From assembly GCA_002731275.1 (NCBI GenBank), contig PCBK01000052.1, positions 1 through 64,000 on the forward strand: a stretch of 64,000 nucleotides of DNA, given 5' to 3'. Shown here in pieces: positions 25,233-34,578 of this stretch (position 1 is its first letter; each line of letters opens with the position of its first letter). Both the position numbers and the translations under genes were made by a program. The DNA comes from Deltaproteobacteria bacterium. GTDB taxonomy: Bacteria > Myxococcota_C > UBA6777. A model generated the notes under the pieces. It did no database searches, was not told where the DNA came from, and was given only the letters and a program-made list of their open reading frames with translations.

Positions 25233-28016
25233 TTACATACGTGAGTCCGAGTTGAGGTGGCACTTCTTGTATTTCTTGCCAGAACCACACCAACAAGGAT
25301 CATTTCGACCGATTTTCGGCTTCTCACGCTTGACGGTGACGGGCTTGTTCTCTTCGGACTCGTCTCCCTCTTCGCCTTCCTCGCCACCGTGGCGAAGCTC
25401 GATGTTCTCTTGCTTCTTGCGGCGTTTTTCAACGGTACGATCGATGTCCGCTTCGGACTCGACGGTCACGTGGAAGATCTTCTCAGCGACACCTGTTTTG
25501 ATGCGTCTGAGGAGCTCTTCGAACATCAGGTAGGCTTCTTTTTTGTAGACGAGTTTGGGATCGATCTGGCGATACCCTTGCAGGTTGATCCCCTCTCGAA
25601 GGTGCTCGATCGACTTGAGGTGAGCCTTCCACTGATCATCGATCTCCATCAAGTAGAGTTCTTTCTCTACGTGACGCATCAAGCCAGCACCTTGGGACTC
25701 TTCACGCTTTTGATACCGCTCTTCGACCTTCTTCCACAACATGTCAATGAGCGTCTCTTGTGGCTCGTTGGAGTCGAGCAGTGGCTCTTCGTCGATGATA
25801 TGCTCAAAGCCAAAGAACTTTTTACACATCTGCTCGAGCATCTCGAAGTCCCAATCCTCAACCGGTTGCTCTGTTGAACAATATTGGTTGGCGAGCAAGT
25901 AGAGGACCTCTTCGCTGGTGTCGAGGACACGATCCTTGATACTGTCAGCGCCAAGGATCTCACGACGCATGGTGTAAATCGTCTTACGTTGGATGTTCAT
26001 GACATCGTCGTAATCGAGCAAGTGCTTGCGGATCTCGAAGTTGTGCGCTTCCACTTTCTTCTGGGCATTTTCAATCGCACGAGAGACCATCCTGTGTTCG
26101 ATGGGCTCACCGTACTCCATCCCAAGTGTCGCCATGATGTCGCTGAGTTTTTCAGAGCCAAACTTGCGCATCAAGTCATCTTCGAGAGACAGGAAGAAGC
26201 GAGAAGAACCGGGATCTCCCTGACGACCGGCACGACCACGAAGCTGGTTGTCAATACGACGCGACTCGTGACGCTCTGTACCGAGGATACAAAGACCGCC
26301 AGCGTCGAGAACACGCTGCGCTTCTTCTTGCCACTCTTCACGCTTTTTGAAGATCTTGTCGAAGTCACTGTCCGACAGATTGGCAAGCTCCTTCCCTTTT
26401 TGGCGGGCTTTCTCTTTATCTCCCTTGAGCGCTTCTTTGATGAACAAAGTCGCTTCAATGGAGTTGGGATCTGCGCCATTCTCTTCGAGGATTTTCTCGA
26501 CGAAGGGTTCGGGGTTACCACCGAGGACGATGTCTGTACCACGACCGGCCATGTTGGTCGCGATCGTGACAGCGCCAGCACGTCCGGCCTGTTCGACGAT
26601 CTCTGCTTCACGGGCGTTGTGTTTGGCGTTGAGGACAAAGTGCTCGATCTTTTGTCGAGACAGCATCTTGTGCAAGATCTCCGAGCGCTCGATGGAGATC
26701 GTACCCACGAGAGAAGGCTGTCCGGCCTCGCTCGCTTCTTTGATCGCCTCGACGACGGCCTCGAATTTCTCGCGCTCTGTGCGGTAGACGACATCTTCAT
26801 AATCCTTACGAGCGATCGGCTTGTTGGTCGGGATGACCATAACGTCGAGCTTGTAAGTCTTGTGGAATTCCGCCGCCTCCGTCTCAGCCGTACCAGTCAT
26901 ACCGCTGAGCTTGTTGTACAGACGGAAGTAGTTTTGGAAGGAGATGGTCGCGAGGGTCTCGTTTTCACCTTCGATCTTGACCTTCTCTTTGGCCTCAACC
27001 GCTTGGTGGAGACCTTCTGACCAACGACGACCTGAGAGGGCACGCCCTGTAAATTCGTCGATGATCATGACCTCACCACCACGCACCATATAATCGATAT
27101 CACGCTTGTAGAGCGTGTGAGCGCGCAACGCCTGGTTGACGTGGTGAAGGAGCAAGATGTTTTCGGGATCGTAGAGGTTGCTGACGTTGAGCAGGCGCTC
27201 GATCATCTCGACACCTTCATCTGTTGGGACAACGGTGCGGGACTTTTCGTCAGTGGTATAGTGTAGACCACGTTGCAATTTGGGGATGATCTTGTCGGCT
27301 GTGTAGTACAATTCGTTGGACTCTTCGCCGGGACCACTGATGATCAACGGCGTGCGAGCTTCGTCGATCAGGATCGAGTCAACCTCGTCGACGATCGCGT
27401 AGTGAAGGTCACGTTGTGCGTATCGATCGAGATCGAACTTCATGTTATCACGCAGATAGTCGAAGCCGAACTCGTTGTTCGTTCCGTAGGTGATATCGCA
27501 GCCATAGTTTTCTTGGCGCTGCATGTCGTTGAGCTCGTGTGTGATGACACCACATGTCAAGCCGAGGAAGCGATAGATCTTGCTCATCCACTCAGCGTCA
27601 CGTTTGGCGAGGTAGTCGTTGACTGTGACGAGGTGGACACCCTTACCTTCGAGAGCGTTGAGGACGAGCGGAAGAGTCGCCACGAGGGTCTTCCCTTCCC
27701 CTGTCTTCATCTCAGCGATCTTCCCTTGGTGAAGGACCGTTCCACCGATCAGCTGGACATTAAAGTGACGCATACCTGTTGTGCGAACGGAGGCTTCACG
27801 GACAAGCGCGAAGACTTCGGGGAGCAGTTCATCAAGAGAGCGTCCCTTCTCGACCTCTTCGCGGTAGCGGTTGATCTCGGAGATGAAGTCCTCATCTTTG
27901 AGCTTCTGCATCCTCGGTTCAAGGGCGTTGATCCGCGAGACGATCGGAAGGATTTTCTTGACCTCACGCTCCTGCTTGGAGCCAAATAGTTTCTTGAATA
28001 TATCGAGAGCACCCAT
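25233..28016 (-). CDS. secA: Preprotein translocase ATPase SecA
   Basis: SecA is the motor ATPase that pushes unfolded preproteins through SecYEG at the inner membrane. The 927 residues are full length. Walker A KTGEGKT is at 104-110, the [11 protein letters not shown] Walker B region and [12 protein letters not shown] follow in the expected order, and the C-terminal SecB-binding zinc motif [13 protein letters not shown] is present. The ATG start is preceded by GAGG at 11 bases. SecD, SecF and YajC are encoded 10 kb away, so the export genes are not one operon here. Confidence 0.98.
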   Translation of the reverse strand: MGALDIFKKLFGSKQEREVKKILPIVSRINALEPRMQKLKDEDFISEINRYREEVEKGRSLDELLPEVFALVREASVRTTGMRHFNVQLIGGTVLHQGKIAEMKTGEGKTLVATLPLVLNALEGKGVHLVTVNDYLAKRDAEWMSKIYRFLGLTCGVITHELNDMQRQENYGCDITYGTNNEFGFDYLRDNMKFDLDRYAQRDLHYAIVDEVDSILIDEARTPLIISGPGEESNELYYTADKIIPKLQRGLHYTTDEKSRTVVPTDEGVEMIERLLNVSNLYDPENILLLHHVNQALRAHTLYKRDIDYMVRGGEVMIIDEFTGRALSGRRWSEGLHQAVEAKEKVKIEGENETLATISFQNYFRLYNKLSGMTGTAETEAAEFHKTYKLDVMVIPTNKPIARKDYEDVVYRTEREKFEAVVEAIKEASEAGQPSLVGTISIERSEILHKMLSRQKIEHFVLNAKHNAREAEIVEQAGRAGAVTIATNMAGRGTDIVLGGNPEPFVEKILEENGADPNSIEATLFIKEALKGDKEKARQKGKELANLSDSDFDKIFKKREEWQEEAQRVLDAGGLCILGTERHESRRIDNQLRGRAGRQGDPGSSRFFLSLEDDLMRKFGSEKLSDIMATLGMEYGEPIEHRMVSRAIENAQKKVEAHNFEIRKHLLDYDDVMNIQRKTIYTMRREILGADSIKDRVLDTSEEVLYLLANQYCSTEQPVEDWDFEMLEQMCKKFFGFEHIIDEEPLLDSNEPQETLIDMLWKKVEERYQKREESQGAGLMRHVEKELYLMEIDDQWKAHLKSIEHLREGINLQGYRQIDPKLVYKKEAYLMFEELLRRIKTGVAEKIFHVTVESEADIDRTVEKRRKKQENIELRHGGEEGEEGDESEENKPVTVKREKPKIGRNDPCWCGSGKKYKKCHLNSDSRM

Positions 28017-28449
28017 ACTGGTTTGATCCTCTTTGTGAGTAAGCTATGTGTGAATGACATCTTTGATCACAAGATTCGATGTCGTCTGCGGTTGATGTCA
28101 TCCCAATGGGAAATAAAGATACCTTTTGGAGGTGAGTATGTCCATCATGTCGGGGGTTCCTCGTGTTGAAGTCGACCACTGTTCGACTTCATAGAAGTGG
28201 CTATATCGGACAAATGGTCAGCTCCCGAAGCGATCCGGGGCCTCTCACGCACATAAATGCCATCTAATATAACCGCCTTTGCGCCATTGGCAAGTAACAT
28301 CCTGTATGCTCGCGTTGCGTTCCCGATCCGACAAAGCACAACACCCTCGCTTCTGCGCAGAGAAAAACCATCTCCCCCTTGCCAAGCGAAAAATTTTCGA
28401 TATATGATGAGGAAGTCTGACCTTGAAGAGAAACACGAAGGAGTCCAGG
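28017..28449. other. Divergent intergenic region between secA and the zinc-ribbon gene
   Basis: A 433-bp gap with no recognised gene. Besides the inverted repeat annotated at 28167-28191 it contains ATGACATC (28054-28061) and its complement GATGTCAT (28094-28101), 40 bp apart, close upstream of secA; they could be a binding-site pair. Confidence 0.4.
28167..28191. promoter_or_regulatory. Perfect 9-bp inverted repeat, possible operator
   Basis: TGAAGTCGA and TCGACTTCA are separated by 7 bp. There is no T-run, so an operator or RNA hairpin is likelier than a terminator. It lies about 150 bp upstream of secA and 260 bp upstream of the zinc-ribbon gene. Confidence 0.45.
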
Positions 28450-28935
28450 ATGTCAGAATATGAGTTGATCGCAGTTCCCGGCGTCTGCGCAGGTCACCCA
28501 GAGCACCCAGAGCTGCTGTGGCTATTTCACTTGCTTCCCTCTGGCAAATTGCGATTTGTCCGACTGGAAATTGACTTTCCTGAGCCCGCCGAACCTTCTG
28601 ACTTGTTTCTGCGCAAGTTCGACGTCGATATGACCGGGTTTTCATGTTGTCCCTACTGTGAAGCAGAGCTGTACTTCTTCTGCAAACGTTGCCGGACGCT
28701 CAGCTGCTTCTCCTGGAACCAGGTCCCAGAGAACCAAAAGTGGAAATGCAATGCTTGTAACAGTGTATATCGCATGAAACCGAAACGTACACCCTTCCAA
28801 GTGGAAGCACAGGTCAACACGACCCCCCAGACATCCCTTCCCTCTTCGGGCGAAACATCCGCCTCTATCAGCCGCCCCAACACGGGCAACATCAACCCCA
28901 ATCAAACCCAACAGTGGCACCCCAAAATCAAGTAA
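28450..28935 (+). CDS. TerY-C-like zinc-ribbon protein
   Basis: A 161-residue, probably cytoplasmic protein. Residues about 50-108 have paired cysteines (C67/C70, C78/C81, C86, C100/C103) in the order MTGF.CCPYC...F.C..C..L.C...KC.AC. This resembles the TerY-C metal-binding domain, found in VWA/kinase/phosphatase gene sets linked to tellurite-resistance-type systems. No VWA, kinase or phosphatase gene is adjacent, so the system link is not supported here. The C-terminal 50 residues are Thr/Ser/Pro/Asn-rich and likely disordered. ATG at 28450 has GGAG 6 bases upstream. It converges on the next gene with 23 bp between stops. Confidence 0.7.
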   Translation: MSEYELIAVPGVCAGHPEHPELLWLFHLLPSGKLRFVRLEIDFPEPAEPSDLFLRKFDVDMTGFSCCPYCEAELYFFCKRCRTLSCFSWNQVPENQKWKCNACNSVYRMKPKRTPFQVEAQVNTTPQTSLPSSGETSASISRPNTGNINPNQTQQWHPKIK

Positions 28936-28958
28936 CGCCCCCTCCTCTTCAGTCCACT

Positions 28959-30560
28959 CTACTCATCATACCGACGTGTACGGCGAATCAAAAGATCCAA
29001 GAAAAACCACAACATCAACAACCCAATCAACACCAATGAGAGCCGACGGAAGGTAAAGGGAAACTCCGTCTCCAGCGCCGATGAGTTGTTGCTGAGGTAG
29101 TGACGTGCGATCTTACGAAAAGACGATGTCGCCAATGTTTTCAGTACAGGTTCACTTTGGAATGGAAAAGGCTCCTTGGCAGACAGCATCTGTTGCGGAA
29201 GGAGCTGCTCGATCACCCCAAGGCTGGACTCTTTTTGTTGGAGCAACGTCTCGGCGAACGTCTCACGATACAGCGCAAGACGCCCTTCGAGCAGGGGCGG
29301 ATAGGGATCCATTAACAACTGTCCGACCGCGCGTTGCGCGATCTCCTGGATGGCTTTTCGATTCGCTCGCGTCGCAGGAAGCACAAACAACATGTAACCA
29401 GCTTTTTGCGAAAAGCGCAGTCGTGAACGAATAGGAACGGGATATCCAAATTTTTGTGTCAGTGTGCGTTGGAGCTCCTTCTCTGTGACGTAGTGCAACA
29501 GACGCAGTGGCAAAACATCCAATCGACTAAGCGATGGGAGCTTGTACAACAAGAGCACCTGATTCTGTGCAAACCAACGCTGACGCTGCATCGCGGAGAA
29601 CGGCGAAAATTTACGTCCACCATGCTTGATGCGTTTGGGGGGAGCGTGTTTTGGCAACGAACCGAGTGTCTTTTGGGCCTGACCTGCGAACGCCGCACAG
29701 TCCACACCACCGCTCACAAGAACGCGCATCCCTTGTGCACGGAACATCTCTTTGTGGGCCGTCTGCAACGCAAAGGATTTGAGACGATTGAATGTATGCG
29801 CATCTCCACGCAAAAGCGCCGCACGAGAGCCTGTGAAGAGTTGCGCATCGATTCGCTCATCGACACCAGGTGGTGGGTATTTTCGCGTTGACTCTGCGAG
29901 GGATTTACGCAGCTTGTTGGGGATCGTCGAAGGAGGCAATGTCTCGAGAGCCTTCGCAAAGTGCGCCAACACAAGATCCAGCTTATTCGGCGCAAAACGC
30001 CCCTTGAGCACAAGCCAATCTTTCTGCAAGGACACCTTGTAAAAGGCTCCACCAACGGGCAGAGGGGACTTCGCCGGGTTTTCAGGTGCGTTGAGTGTCC
30101 TCTCAAGAAGTGCCGAGAGAAAGCGCGCGCGTCCATGAAGCTTCGGAGGGTCAGACGCCGCCCCACCTGCAACCAAGATGCGCAGCTCGACAAACTTCCA
30201 ATCCGCCTGACGCATACACCACAACAACATCCCGTTGGACAGTGTCTTGACAAACACATCTTTGTCAGCGCGACGTGGCAATGAGCTCAGAATGGTCTTC
30301 TTCGGCTTTTTGACAGTGGCACGACGTTTGGCTGGTTTTTTCGCAGCCTTTTTGCCTGCGCTCTTTTTGACGGCATTTTGTGCCTTCGCGGGTTTCTTAA
30401 CTTCTCGCGCAGCCGGTGCGCTTCGTGGTGCAGGAACCTCACGACGAACGGCTGCACGCTGTGCAGGCTTTGATTCAGGCTTCTTGCCGGGAGTTGAGGC
30501 ATTCACTGGGTGGGACATGACACCAAGCCACAGCAAGAGTGACCAAGACATCCATCGCAT
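28959..30560 (-). CDS. Membrane-anchored M16-peptidase-like protein lacking the metal-binding motif
   Basis: A 533-residue protein from the ATG at 30560 (GGAG 9 bases upstream). It has a signal peptide, then a Lys/Ala/Pro-rich linker (about 25-95), then an M16-like domain beginning VKTLSNGMLLWCM with the family phrase LVAGGAASDPPKLHGRARF. Where active M16 enzymes have HxxEH this reads GRARFLSALLERT, so zinc binding is lost, as in the non-catalytic subunits of M16 pairs. A second M16-like half follows, and one transmembrane helix (about 508-525, LVLIGLLMLWFFLDLLI) near the C-terminus anchors the protein. A genuine M16 peptidase is encoded at 51489 but is distant. Role unknown; chaperone-like or binding function is an inference. 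Confidence 0.72.
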   Translation of the reverse strand: MRWMSWSLLLWLGVMSHPVNASTPGKKPESKPAQRAAVRREVPAPRSAPAAREVKKPAKAQNAVKKSAGKKAAKKPAKRRATVKKPKKTILSSLPRRADKDVFVKTLSNGMLLWCMRQADWKFVELRILVAGGAASDPPKLHGRARFLSALLERTLNAPENPAKSPLPVGGAFYKVSLQKDWLVLKGRFAPNKLDLVLAHFAKALETLPPSTIPNKLRKSLAESTRKYPPPGVDERIDAQLFTGSRAALLRGDAHTFNRLKSFALQTAHKEMFRAQGMRVLVSGGVDCAAFAGQAQKTLGSLPKHAPPKRIKHGGRKFSPFSAMQRQRWFAQNQVLLLYKLPSLSRLDVLPLRLLHYVTEKELQRTLTQKFGYPVPIRSRLRFSQKAGYMLFVLPATRANRKAIQEIAQRAVGQLLMDPYPPLLEGRLALYRETFAETLLQQKESSLGVIEQLLPQQMLSAKEPFPFQSEPVLKTLATSSFRKIARHYLSNNSSALETEFPFTFRRLSLVLIGLLMLWFFLDLLIRRTRRYDE

Positions 30561-30819
30561 GTATTCGCGCTCCTTTTCGTTTTTCACCATATCTTTTGGA
30601 CATGTGCCCCACAACACCTCATGTGCTATGTAGGGCTATCAAGAGCTTTTGTAGATAGCAATTTTGTCTCAGAAGTGCAAGCTCTTCGGGGACGCAGCAC
30701 ACCTCCCTTTGGTTCCCCACAAAGAATCCCTTTTCCTCTCGAACAAATCATGTTATCTCGAAACCCACAGTGTAAACAACGTGTCCACCCCCCTTTGCGA
30801 AACGAAAGGTTCTCACAAG

Positions 30820-33027
30820 ATGACACAAGACGCCCTTTTCCAACAGATCAGAGAAGGATTCTCAACCATCCCGTTGCCCGAAACACAAAGAGAACAAGCC
30901 CTCACTTATCTCAAAGAGTGGTACACACAGACAGAATACGCAGCGTACAAACCACAGCTCGACTCGCTCATCGAAAAAGAAGCGTGGTCTGTCTTGCTCG
31001 ACAGCTTCTATCGTGTGCTCCCCTTTGGTACGGGAGGCCGTCGTGGCGCTGTGGGGATTGGACCCAATCGCATCAACCCGATGACCATCGCCAGCTCTGT
31101 CCAAGGGCACGTCCTATATTTAAAGGATGCCTTCCCCAATGAGGAAGCACTCTCTGTCGTGATCGCCTACGATGTCCGCTGCTTTCATGACCTCCGAGGA
31201 CACTATGACGCGGACAAACCCAACCCGTTGCTCATGCTGACCTCCAAGGATCTCGCCCACCTCGCAGCCGAGATCTACGCCGCCAACGGTATCAAAGCCT
31301 ACCTCCTCAACCCAGAGCTCGACACCTACATCTCCACACCAGAGTTGTCTTTTTTGATCCGACACTTCAAAGCAGAAGGTGGCTTGAACATCAGCGCTTC
31401 ACACAACCACCCCGACGACAACGGCGGAAAGTTCTACAACGCAAATGGTGGTCAACCTGTCGCGCCACACGATCAACAGATGTCCGAATGGGTCGAAAAA
31501 GTCGAGAAGATCGAAAAAATGCCCCTCCAGCAGGCAGTCGAGACACAACTCGTCGAGTGGATCGAGCAACACCATCGAGACGCGTACATCGAACTCAACT
31601 ACGACAGGCGCTTTGATCTCGCGGCACAAAAAGCCATCGTCGCATACACCCCCATGCACGGCACAGGCTCGACAAGTGTTGGGAAGTTGATCGAACGTGC
31701 CGGCTATGAATTGCACATGCTCGCCTCACAGACGACCTTCGATGGGACGTTTGAGAACGTGCGCTATCGCATCCCCAACCCCGAAGTCCCGGCGTCAATG
31801 CAAGACGCCATCGAGCTGGCCAAAGAGGTCGGCGCGGACCTCGTCCTGGGAACAGATCCAGACGCCGACCGCATCGGCCTCGCAACCCCAGACAAAGATG
31901 GCACATGGCGTTGCTTTACAGGCAACGAGATCGCCGCGCTTGTCACGCGTTATCTGTTCAAAAGCCTCAAACAATCAGGGCGCATCACGGACAACCCCAT
32001 CGTCCTCAAGACCGAGGTCACGTCTGACCTCGTGAGACGCATCACCGAGGCAGAAGGCGGCACATGTGTTGGCAATCTCCTCGTTGGATTCAAATACATC
32101 GGCGACGCCCTACTCTCCTGGGAACAACACGGCGAATTCCTCGGCGTCAAAGGTACGCCTCAGGACTTTGTACTCGGCACAGAAGAGAGCCATGGTTTCC
32201 TGACAACACCTGATCTTCGCGACAAAGACGCAGCAGGTGTCGCGCTCTATCTCGTCGAGCTGGCCAGTCAACTCAAATCCGAGGGGCGCACCTTCCCCGA
32301 AGAACTCCACGATATCCACAAAACATATGGATACTTCAACAACCGGCTGACCTCTATGGTCATGGAAGGCGCCGCAGGGATCGCGAATATCCGCAACCTC
32401 CTGACCAAACTTCGAGAACAACCACCCACCGAGATCGCTGGCAGGAAAGTCCTCGAATTCTTCGATCATCAGGATGAGTCAGGACGCTTTGGTCCCATTC
32501 GCTCGCAGACAGACGCCAGCTCCCGCAATGTGCTCGTCTTTCACCTCGAAGGAAACATCCGCCTCATCCTCCGTCCATCCGGGACGGAACCCAAAGCCAA
32601 GCTGTACATTGAGGTGTCTTCCGATCCAGGGCAGGATGAAACGACACTCGCACAAACCATCGAGCAGGTCGACGCGACCGCAGCACGGATCGGCAAAGAC
32701 TTCGCAGGCGATGCGCTCGGACGTATTGGCATTCAGTTACCGGACTTCGCGTTACAGCTCTCCGACCTCGTCTCCATCGACAACAAACGGTACTTTGGCG
32801 AGACAGTGATCCCTGCGTGGAAGACAAAGCTCGAAGCCCTTGGCGAAACACCTTCCGAGACACAGCTCTCAGAGGTCTCACAATGGCTCAAGGAGGCCCT
32901 CGCTCGCTTTGGGAGCACCCCCAATGGCCTCGTCGCCCCCGGTGTCGAAGCTTACATCGCGCAGCTTGACGCGCCCTCCCAACACTTCGTCGATCACATG
33001 AGACAAACTTTCCAGACGATCCCCTAA
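30820..33027 (+). CDS. Phosphohexomutase (phosphoglucomutase/phosphomannomutase family) with C-terminal extension
   Basis: A 735-residue alpha-D-phosphohexomutase, which moves phosphate between positions 1 and 6 of hexose phosphates. The phosphoserine loop is SASHNHPDD (S194), where most members have TASHNP; the magnesium loop is DPDADR at 346-351; the sugar-binding loop is GTEESHG and the phosphate-binding loop is RPSGTEPKAKLY near 585. FGTGGRRG near 70 fits the family's substrate-entry segment. Some 140 residues beyond the phosphate-binding domain form an unusual helical extension. The ATG at 30820 is preceded by AAAGG; a longer in-frame start at 30664 lacks a ribosome-binding site and adds non-conserved residues. 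Substrate (glucose, mannose or glucosamine phosphate) cannot be fixed by eye. Confidence 0.9.
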   Translation: MTQDALFQQIREGFSTIPLPETQREQALTYLKEWYTQTEYAAYKPQLDSLIEKEAWSVLLDSFYRVLPFGTGGRRGAVGIGPNRINPMTIASSVQGHVLYLKDAFPNEEALSVVIAYDVRCFHDLRGHYDADKPNPLLMLTSKDLAHLAAEIYAANGIKAYLLNPELDTYISTPELSFLIRHFKAEGGLNISASHNHPDDNGGKFYNANGGQPVAPHDQQMSEWVEKVEKIEKMPLQQAVETQLVEWIEQHHRDAYIELNYDRRFDLAAQKAIVAYTPMHGTGSTSVGKLIERAGYELHMLASQTTFDGTFENVRYRIPNPEVPASMQDAIELAKEVGADLVLGTDPDADRIGLATPDKDGTWRCFTGNEIAALVTRYLFKSLKQSGRITDNPIVLKTEVTSDLVRRITEAEGGTCVGNLLVGFKYIGDALLSWEQHGEFLGVKGTPQDFVLGTEESHGFLTTPDLRDKDAAGVALYLVELASQLKSEGRTFPEELHDIHKTYGYFNNRLTSMVMEGAAGIANIRNLLTKLREQPPTEIAGRKVLEFFDHQDESGRFGPIRSQTDASSRNVLVFHLEGNIRLILRPSGTEPKAKLYIEVSSDPGQDETTLAQTIEQVDATAARIGKDFAGDALGRIGIQLPDFALQLSDLVSIDNKRYFGETVIPAWKTKLEALGETPSETQLSEVSQWLKEALARFGSTPNGLVAPGVEAYIAQLDAPSQHFVDHMRQTFQTIP

Positions 33028-33126
33028 CAGGCCCTCTTCTCTGCCGCCCTCTTCCCTCTCAAAAAAGTCTACACCCCATCCTTCAACTCAATGTGCTTCA
33101 ACAACGACTCGCGGTGCGCAAACAGG

Positions 33127-33771
33127 CTACCACTTGACGACTTGTCGCAAGAAGGAGGCGTTGAGGTACTCTTCCTCGATCGCTCTCGCGACATCTTCGA
33201 CATCTCGGAAGGTATCCCAATCGACACGGATGACGGGGATCAGCTTGCTGATATCTTTGATAAAGAGTTCGTACTCTTCGTAGAGTTTTTCGAGGTATTC
33301 GAGGGTGATCCCGCTCTCAATGTCACGACTACGCATGTTGATGCGTTCGAGTGAGATCGAGGGTTTGACGTCGAGGTAGATGATCACGTTGGGTTTGCAC
33401 ATGAAGTTCGACATGTTCTCGAACAAGTTGACGTATGTCCGATAGTCGCGGGGGTCCATGAGTCCGGAGTTCATCAACATCCTGGCGAAGACGGTGTCTT
33501 CGTAGATGGTGCGGTCTTGGACGCCACCTTTTCCGTGCCAGATGATCGTTTGGTGCTGGTGAAAGCGTCGGTTGAGCAGATAGATCTGCATGGGAAAGCT
33601 ATAGCGCTTGATGTCCAAGTAAAAGTCAGAAAGATACTCGTTATCCTCGACAGGTTCGTAGTACACGTCGAGTCCGAGGTGTTCTCCGAGGGTCTTGGCG
33701 AGGGTTGACTTGCCAGCCCCGATCAGGCCGGAGATACCAATAAAGATTTTGTCCATGGAGTTTGAGGTCAT
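33127..33771 (-). CDS. Deoxynucleoside kinase family protein
   Basis: A 214-residue kinase of the dNK/thymidine-kinase-2-like family, which phosphorylates deoxynucleosides for nucleotide salvage. It shows the P-loop GLIGAGKST (15-23), EPVEDNEYL after the first helix, the substrate motif DRTIYED near residue 87, and the lid region with RINMRSRDIE (about 145-155). Length is normal. GGGAG lies 8 bases before the 33771 ATG; an internal ATG at 33756 is less well placed. Deoxyguanosine/deoxyadenosine kinase activity is the commonest role in bacteria but the substrate is not determined. It lies downstream of recO on the same strand with a 43-bp gap. Confidence 0.9.
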   Translation of the reverse strand: MTSNSMDKIFIGISGLIGAGKSTLAKTLGEHLGLDVYYEPVEDNEYLSDFYLDIKRYSFPMQIYLLNRRFHQHQTIIWHGKGGVQDRTIYEDTVFARMLMNSGLMDPRDYRTYVNLFENMSNFMCKPNVIIYLDVKPSISLERINMRSRDIESGITLEYLEKLYEEYELFIKDISKLIPVIRVDWDTFRDVEDVARAIEEEYLNASFLRQVVKW

Positions 33772-33814
33772 CAGCTACTCTCCCAAAAAAGAACATGAGC
33801 TCGCGAAAGATGCA

Positions 33815-34561
33815 TCAAAAGCCTACGAGTTGTTTGAGGAAATCCCGGCTTTTGGGGGGTTGTCCGAGCAAATGGGTCATACGCAGATCAAACAATTCGA
33901 TGGTCTTATACCACACATGAGGCGCAAAGTCAGTCGCTTGTCGACGCTGCAAGCAGATAAGCAGTCCACGGACATCTTGCGAGAGCGGTGCGATGCGGTG
34001 TGGGTGGGAAGGTGGGCATGTATCGCACAGCATCCCCCCTTGTGACAAATCGAAGAAAATACGCCTCTCCTGCTCGATATTCCGCCCACATTCGAGACAT
34101 CGTGCGAGTCCTGGTTGCAACCCCAAGAGCTGCAATAAACGCGTATGAAAACGACAGAGGGCTTTCTCGGACAACGGCGAGTGTTTGTGGCAGTAAGTGA
34201 TAAACGTATCGAGCAGTTCAAACAAAGGTGGGTTCACGTCAGCTTCTTGTGTGAGCCGCAAGATCAGCTCACCAGCATAAGAGACAGCAGCGAAAGCGTG
34301 GAGATCGGCGTGCAGTTCCGTGTGCATGGCGAGCGGTTCGAGGCGCAACAAAATCGGAAACGCGCTACGTGTTCGGCGAAATGCCACTTCGTGTTTACTG
34401 AAAGACTGTAGCAATCCGGCAAATCGGCGTTTACTCGTCCGACCGCCAGGCGCGCGAAAGGTCATATGTCCTTGCGTTCGGGTGTACATCGAGACGAGCA
34501 GATCGGCTTCACGTAGATCCTTCATGCGCAGGATCACACCCTCACATACTTCTTCTTGCAA
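33815..34561 (-). CDS. recO: DNA repair protein RecO
   Basis: RecO anneals DNA and helps RecR load RecA onto SSB-coated gaps. The 248 residues show the N-terminal OB-fold pattern (CEGVILRMKDLREADLLVSMYT), a helical middle and a C-terminal zinc-type CLECGRN...CDTC (about 161-185). The TTG start at 34561 has GAGG 5 bases upstream, and the conserved N-terminus begins right after it, so the non-ATG start is well supported. It follows the PilF-like gene by 17 bp, suggesting translational coupling. Confidence 0.92.
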   Translation of the reverse strand: MQEEVCEGVILRMKDLREADLLVSMYTRTQGHMTFRAPGGRTSKRRFAGLLQSFSKHEVAFRRTRSAFPILLRLEPLAMHTELHADLHAFAAVSYAGELILRLTQEADVNPPLFELLDTFITYCHKHSPLSEKALCRFHTRLLQLLGLQPGLARCLECGRNIEQERRIFFDLSQGGMLCDTCPPSHPHRIAPLSQDVRGLLICLQRRQATDFAPHVWYKTIELFDLRMTHLLGQPPKSRDFLKQLVGF

Positions 34562-34578
34562 CGGGGCCTCTCACATAT

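Noticed and set aside
25884-27020. A 378-codon plus-strand frame antisense to secA
   Set aside because: It fully overlaps a certain gene and has a composition typical of an antisense shadow; no start signal.
28450-28935. Tellurite-resistance or VWA-kinase system suggested by the TerY-C-like domain
   Set aside because: No terD, VWA, kinase or phosphatase gene is adjacent, so only the domain resemblance is kept.
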